The notes beneath the pieces were generated by a model. It made no database searches, was not told the DNA's origin, and was given only the letters and a program-made list of their open reading frames with translations. Positions 37,292 through 41,086 of a stretch of DNA of 41,086 nt are shown piece by piece (the stretch's first letter is position 1; every line of letters begins with the position of its first letter). The DNA is from Gammaproteobacteria bacterium. GTDB lineage: Bacteria > Pseudomonadota > Gammaproteobacteria > Xanthomonadales > Wenzhouxiangellaceae. The translations under genes were made by a program, and so were the position numbers. The stretch lies in contig JAJFKX010000014.1 in assembly GCA_021772985.1 (NCBI GenBank), positions 142,481-183,566 of the forward strand. Reading direction: 5' to 3'.

Positions 37292-38716
37292 GTGCTACTT
37301 AGCAACCCAAACACGAACTCGCTGTATGCACACGGCCAGTTTGAGCCTGAGATAGTTGACCTTGTCGTTCGATTTGCCAATAACCCGAATTACCGCAGTG
37401 CCGCTGCCACTGAATTAATTGGTGGTGGTGACTTCTTCCGCAGACCGGTCCGTCCTGAGGATGTCATGTTTCTGGACTTTTCCGAACCACTGACACAGGA
37501 AAACTCCCTGGATCTTGGTGGGCTGATAGCCAACCGCGTATTACTGAATGCATTTGAATGTTGCGTGCATCTGCCCCCGGCCAGCACTGAAGCTGATCAT
37601 CTCGAAGCTTATCAAAGCTATTATGATCCGAAATCGATGCAACTTGGTTACCTGGTAAGGCCATTTTTACAATGGTATCTGTTCAGCCAGATGTCACTAC
37701 CGAAACATAAGCATCAAGCCGAGGCCGAAGCCGGCTGGTGTTCAACCAGCGTAGCAACACTGATCAGACAAACTTATACACGGCTGGTAAAACGCCAACA
37801 GCTTTTGGCAGGGTTATTGACTAACTCCAACAACCGCATACAAGCCGAAAAGCTTATTTTGATCCAGCATTGCGGCTTACTGGCTTCCAAACAATATGCG
37901 ATCGCGGGCGCACGTGCTTCTGGAGTGCTTGCTGCCAGCTGGGTTAGTGCAGGTTGCACTGCACCTATTACCCCTGATTTAGAACCGATAATTATGCAGG
38001 CTGCGGCAGCGCATGATCTACACATCAAGCCACATCGCTACTGGCAGTTTTATCTGTCTTCTGCGCTGGGTTGCACCAATCTGATTTACAGTTTGTGCAA
38101 TACCCCTGCTCAAGGACTGTCTGCACTGGCGGCGATTTGTTTATGCCGTTTGCAGCTGGCTGCGTTTCAACAGGCTTTTACGGGCAGTTTGTTGCCTGCT
38201 GATACTGATAAACCTGCATTCGACCTGGATCTGGAGATACAGTGTGTGCAAACAATTCTGCAGTCGGCCATAACCACTTATGGTGATACTGCCAGTGGTG
38301 CATTTGCTGATGGTTTTTCACAGGCATACAAACAATGGTCACTGTTTGATGATGACCTGGAACAACAACTTAAATGGTTGGGCAGTATTGACCAACACCG
38401 TGAAATCGCATCACGAATCATGACCATTGTTGAACGTAACAAAGACAACATTGATCTGGATACTTTTGTAGAAACACTTGAAACTTGTTCCACCACCCAT
38501 GTCCATGATGAGCATCGGTTGGTGGTGATCGAATCTGGGCAGATGGTTTTCTGGGGTAACCTGGAAATGCGTCTGCACTTATCACCCGGCGAAATGATTC
38601 TGGTGCCACGCAACCGTTTACACGGTTCGTCAATAACCACGGATAGGTGTATCTATCACCAGCCTATCATTCCGCCGGCCTGGTTGGCTGAAAATGATAT
38701 CAGTCTTGTTACATAA
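37292..38716 (+). CDS. SznF-like N-N bond-forming enzyme: degenerate diiron domain plus C-terminal cupin
   Basis: A 474-residue protein whose length and layout match SznF, which turns N-methyl-arginine into an N-nitrosourea. SznF has a helical N-terminal region, a heme-oxygenase-like diiron N-hydroxylase domain and a C-terminal cupin that makes the N-N bond. Shared landmarks, compared from memory: an N-terminal stretch with FANNPNY and FFRRPVRPE, HRYWQFYL at 248-255, and the cupin run THVHDEHRL...RNRLHG. Cupin iron ligands are conserved (His403, His405, His444). The central domain lacks the Glu/His/Asp set: no Glu or His at 215-225, and no HxxxDxxH near 310-325, where the sequence is FDLDLEIQCVQT. 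The likely role is cupin-only N-N bond formation on a substrate hydroxylated by the next gene's product, as proposed for diazeniumdiolate (graminine) pathways. The start is GTG with a weak ribosome-binding site. Confidence 0.85.
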   Translation: MLLSNPNTNSLYAHGQFEPEIVDLVVRFANNPNYRSAAATELIGGGDFFRRPVRPEDVMFLDFSEPLTQENSLDLGGLIANRVLLNAFECCVHLPPASTEADHLEAYQSYYDPKSMQLGYLVRPFLQWYLFSQMSLPKHKHQAEAEAGWCSTSVATLIRQTYTRLVKRQQLLAGLLTNSNNRIQAEKLILIQHCGLLASKQYAIAGARASGVLAASWVSAGCTAPITPDLEPIIMQAAAAHDLHIKPHRYWQFYLSSALGCTNLIYSLCNTPAQGLSALAAICLCRLQLAAFQQAFTGSLLPADTDKPAFDLDLEIQCVQTILQSAITTYGDTASGAFADGFSQAYKQWSLFDDDLEQQLKWLGSIDQHREIASRIMTIVERNKDNIDLDTFVETLETCSTTHVHDEHRLVVIESGQMVFWGNLEMRLHLSPGEMILVPRNRLHGSSITTDRCIYHQPIIPPAWLAENDISLVT

Positions 38717-38743
38717 ACCCGGCGTGCAGATGGGAGAATAAGG

Positions 38744-39541
38744 ATGTCTACCGCGCACTTTCAATCACAGCTTATTTATGGAGACCATGTGGGTGAGCAT
38801 AGCCCGCCGCCATGGTTATTAACCGCCTACAGCGAGTTTCGCAGGCATTTGACCGACCCTGAATACCCGTGTTTTTTTGGCTCAAGGGCAGAGCAGGCTG
38901 GCCACCTTTTTTATACTTATTGTGAACATGGACTGAGTGATTCTCTGCCGAAATCGCTACATCACTTTATAAAACTGAAACAGGCCAGCGAGCATTTCGA
39001 CACCAACCTGGTTGTATTTTTGGCCCCGAAGCGGCAACAAATGCCTCATAGCTATTACAGTAAGCGTTTTTGGCGCCTGTTGGATCATCTGCATCAACAA
39101 GATTCTGAACCTTGGCCGGAACAGACACCAGTTGATCCACAACTGGCCGATTGGCAATTTTGTTTTGGCGGAGAGCAGTTTTTTATATTCTCCGCCAGCC
39201 CATCGTACCAACGACGAAAGAGCAGGAACCTTGGAGATTGCCAGATTTTGCTGATGCAGCCACGCTCATCCTTTGCAATATTAAATACCAACGCCAATGG
39301 AGCATCTGCCAGAGCCAAAGTGCGTACCCGCATCGCCAATTGGGATGAGATTAAGGCGCACCCCGATCTGGGTGTATTTGGTGATCCGGCATCACGGGAA
39401 TGGAAACAGTATTTTCTGCCGGATAATATGACTTCCCACGCAGGCCAATGTCCGTTTCACCATAGCCCGAATGAATCCGGGGCGAAAAAGGTACAACAAC
39501 CAGTAGCAAACAAGGAATCGGTTAACCTGCGAATAGCTTAG
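38744..39541 (+). CDS. YqcI/YcgG-family protein, probable heme-dependent N-hydroxylase
   Basis: A 265-residue protein of the YqcI/YcgG family, recognised from YPCFFGSRAEQAGHLFYTY near the N-terminus, a central Phe/Ser-rich stretch with SASPSYQRRKSRNLG, WKQYFLPDN, and CPFHHSP near the C-terminus. Characterised members, as I recall them (GntA of guanitoxin biosynthesis and arginine hydroxylases of other pathways), are heme-dependent enzymes that hydroxylate guanidine or amine nitrogen. It starts 27 bp after the SznF-like gene with GGGAG 7 nt before its ATG, so the two form an operon. The upstream protein appears to lack its own N-hydroxylase site, and this protein is the natural supplier of that step, arginine being the likeliest substrate. 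The C-terminal tail (about residues 250-265) is probably disordered. The family call is firm; substrate and heme ligand are inference. Confidence 0.85.
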   Translation: MSTAHFQSQLIYGDHVGEHSPPPWLLTAYSEFRRHLTDPEYPCFFGSRAEQAGHLFYTYCEHGLSDSLPKSLHHFIKLKQASEHFDTNLVVFLAPKRQQMPHSYYSKRFWRLLDHLHQQDSEPWPEQTPVDPQLADWQFCFGGEQFFIFSASPSYQRRKSRNLGDCQILLMQPRSSFAILNTNANGASARAKVRTRIANWDEIKAHPDLGVFGDPASREWKQYFLPDNMTSHAGQCPFHHSPNESGAKKVQQPVANKESVNLRIA

Positions 39542-39572
39542 ACCTGGCAAACCGGCAATGGTGTCTGCCGAA

Positions 39573-40730
39573 TCAGTTGTTAGCTGAAGCGGTGGACGCT
39601 ACTGTATCTGACTGTGAATTACTGCAATGTGGCGGCAACCTGAGGTCTGGATTTGGGTCTGAATGGATTGCCTGCTGGATAAACTGCTGGTCCGTGAGGT
39701 GTTCCATAAATTCGACAAGATCGGCACGTTGACCATCGTCCAGCGTGAACTGTCTGAGCAACCCGCTTTTAGCAACTCCCTGCCCACCTGCTTCATAATG
39801 TTTGATCACATCTTCCAGGGTTTTCAAACTGCCGTCATGCATATATGGCGCGGTCACCGCGACATTTCTCAATGTCGGCGTTTTAAAACTTTCCTGCTGC
39901 TGTCGAGCAGCCACTCCATCGCTCAGTGGGAGTCCGGTGTTATGAAAAGTCGGTTCAGTAGTCGGCTCCGTTTCGGTTCTTATAGGGCCGGATAGATTCC
40001 AACTGTGATGACAGGTGACACAACCAAGCCGACGTGAGTAAAACAAGCGCATGCCGCGCTTGGCACCATCCGATAATGCGTCATGCTCACCAGCATAAAC
40101 ATAACGATCAAATGGTGATTGATAAGAGATCAGTGTTCTTTCAAAAGCAGCCAGGCTTTTTTGGATATAGGCCAATGTGATGGGTTGTTCCTGGTCAGGA
40201 AAAGCATGTTTGAATAAGCTCTGATAAGCTGGATCATCTTTGATCTTCGCTGTTGCATCTGTTTCATCGACCAAACCCATTTCCGGTGGTGTGACATTAA
40301 ACATCGGCACTTTGGCCTGCTGCTCAAGCGATTCAATACCCGCGTCTATCCAGGCAAAACTCGCTGCATAGGCTATATTGGTCAGCGTCGGTGTATTGCG
40401 GGGGTGCTTATCGCCGTATATGCCCACTGCATTGGATAACCCATCAGTGAAAGCCAGCTGTGGCTGATGACAAGTGGCGCAGGAGACACAACCATTGGCT
40501 GATAATCGTGGCTCAAAAAATAAATGCCTCCCCAGTTCGGCCATCGCCTTTTCAGTTTCCAAAGACGCTTTACCCAGCGGAATACCCCATACAGCTGGTG
40601 GTGCAATTCCGGGAGTATAAACAGCTCGATCTTCGGATTCTGCCGACCACAACGGTGGACATAGAAAAATGATTAAAAATATTAAACGGGCGGTCGCAGA
40701 GCGACCACCCGCTGATTTCATAACCGGCAT
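39573..40730 (-). CDS. MbnH-type diheme protein (CCP/MauG superfamily)
   Basis: A 385-residue periplasmic diheme protein with a signal peptide (hydrophobic LIFLIIFLCPPLW, cleavage after about residue 30). Heme motifs are CATCH (84-88) and CVTCH (237-241). The pattern around them, GRHLFFEPRLSANG, HPRNTPTLTNIAY, LAAFERTLISYQSPFDRY, FHNTGL and FKTPTLRNVAVTAPYMHDGS, is that of the MbnH/MXAN_0977 group of the cytochrome c peroxidase/MauG superfamily rather than a classical peroxidase. MbnH, known from methanobactin operons, oxidises a tryptophan of the copper-binding partner MbnP to kynurenine; no MbnP gene is visible here. ATG 40730 follows AGG by 7 nt; ATG 40721 is an alternative. It is convergent with the N-hydroxylase gene, so transcription is separate, and it lies 37 bp after the TPR gene, probably in the same operon as that. 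Confidence 0.9.
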   Translation of the reverse strand: MPVMKSAGGRSATARLIFLIIFLCPPLWSAESEDRAVYTPGIAPPAVWGIPLGKASLETEKAMAELGRHLFFEPRLSANGCVSCATCHQPQLAFTDGLSNAVGIYGDKHPRNTPTLTNIAYAASFAWIDAGIESLEQQAKVPMFNVTPPEMGLVDETDATAKIKDDPAYQSLFKHAFPDQEQPITLAYIQKSLAAFERTLISYQSPFDRYVYAGEHDALSDGAKRGMRLFYSRRLGCVTCHHSWNLSGPIRTETEPTTEPTFHNTGLPLSDGVAARQQQESFKTPTLRNVAVTAPYMHDGSLKTLEDVIKHYEAGGQGVAKSGLLRQFTLDDGQRADLVEFMEHLTDQQFIQQAIHSDPNPDLRLPPHCSNSQSDTVASTASANN

Positions 40731-40767
40731 CTGTCAACCTGCCTCAACAGGTCACCCGGATGCTCAT

Positions 40768-41086
40768 TTACCAGTTCTGCGCCGCACTGGATGAAGACAT
40801 CGCCAGAGATTGAGAAACCTCTAACCGTTCTTCAACCCAACCCGCCAATTCCTGGTATACATCGGTCTGCAGCAGTGATTGCTGAGTAGGATCCGGACGC
40901 TCCAGCCACATTTGCATAAACGCCAGTAAATCCTGAGCCAGATCCGTATTCTGGTTCACCAACTCAAAGTAAGCTGCTTTGGCTTCATCAAAACGACCCA
41001 GTTCAACATAGGCTTCTGCCAGATATTCTACCGTCGGTAAATCCTGCTCATTTATCGCCAATGCTTTACCATACGAATCCAGGGCT
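40768..41086 (-). CDS. TPR-repeat protein, C-terminal part
   Basis: Open frame running in from the right edge, with 105 residues visible. The first part shows tetratricopeptide-type helix pairs (LDSYGKALAINEQDLPTVE followed by YLAEAYVELGRFDEAKAAY), with consensus Ala/Gly/Tyr positions spaced as in TPR units. The last 50 residues, after the final repeat, contain LLAFMQMWLERPDPTQQS and end in a Ser/Ala-rich tail. The true start lies outside the window. It sits 37 bp upstream of the MbnH-type gene on the same strand, so the two are probably co-transcribed, perhaps with an MbnP-like gene outside the window. A scaffold or protein-interaction role is all that TPRs imply. Confidence 0.75.
   Translation of the reverse strand, partial: ALDSYGKALAINEQDLPTVEYLAEAYVELGRFDEAKAAYFELVNQNTDLAQDLLAFMQMWLERPDPTQQSLLQTDVYQELAGWVEERLEVSQSLAMSSSSAAQNW

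Noticed and set aside
37117-37302. Short plus-strand frame in the divergent intergenic region
   Set aside because: No ribosome-binding site, no protein-like composition, and it overlaps the start of the SznF-like gene in another frame; it is unlikely to be a leader peptide.
37292-38716. Intact bifunctional SznF (own N-hydroxylation plus N-N bond formation)
   Set aside because: The diiron ligand positions I can place are not conserved, and a separate N-hydroxylase candidate is encoded directly downstream.
40692-40706. GC-rich inverted repeat GGTCGC/GCGACC as a terminator
   Set aside because: It lies inside the signal-peptide codons of the MbnH-type gene and no T tract follows.
39573-40730. 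Classical bacterial cytochrome c peroxidase
   Set aside because: Two CxxCH motifs fit the superfamily, but the surrounding stretches match the MbnH/MXAN_0977 group better than classical CcpA-type peroxidases.

Overview
The window is dominated by a large hybrid non-ribosomal peptide / polyketide (NRPS-PKS) biosynthetic locus, nearly all on the minus strand. Dense gene packing with ATGA/GTGA overlaps, Shine-Dalgarno start sites, a lipobox lipoprotein, periplasmic c-type cytochromes, a LytS/LytTR two-component pair and balanced base composition suggest a Gram-negative bacterium. A gammaproteobacterium is my best guess, but no ribosomal RNA or housekeeping marker is present to settle it.

Layout, read in the direction of transcription (right to left). 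Operon A (36901 to 11132): a fatty acyl-AMP ligase (FAAL); a 4660-residue megasynthase, ACP-C-A-PCP-KS-AT-ACP-C-A(Ser)-PCP-Cy-A(Cys, with embedded methyltransferase)-PCP; a 2563-residue megasynthase, docking-C-A-PCP-KS-AT-(dead KR)-ACP; a small methyltransferase-like protein; and a secreted monoheme protein. A sensor kinase / LytTR regulator pair (10758 to 8930) and a small secreted protein (8633 to 8346) follow. Operon B begins at about 7246 and leaves the window at position 1: a protein with an unassigned N-terminal region, an ACP and a C domain, then an NRPS with docking-C-(degenerate C-like)-A-PCP-KS. The assembly line therefore continues beyond the left edge, and no thioesterase or exporter is visible here.

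The most striking part is on the plus strand, divergent from the FAAL gene. One gene (37292-38716) encodes a protein of the same length and layout as SznF, the N-nitrosourea-forming enzyme of streptozotocin biosynthesis. It keeps the three cupin histidines but appears to have lost the diiron site of the central domain. The next gene (38744-39541) encodes a YqcI/YcgG-family protein, a family that includes heme-dependent N-hydroxylases. Together they look like the two-gene set associated with C-diazeniumdiolate (graminine) siderophores such as gramibactin, where N-hydroxylation and N-N bond formation are split between proteins. The model I propose is that this pair makes an N-N-bonded amino acid, probably from arginine, which an A domain of the FAAL-primed line incorporates into a lipopeptide-polyketide also containing Ser and a Cys-derived thiazoline. 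Such a product would be a plausible metal chelator.

Other genes: a RidA-like lipoprotein (7495-8028, plus), an MbnH-type diheme protein (40730 to 39573, minus) and the C-terminal part of a TPR protein running off the right edge. No tRNA, rRNA, CRISPR array or insertion sequence was found.
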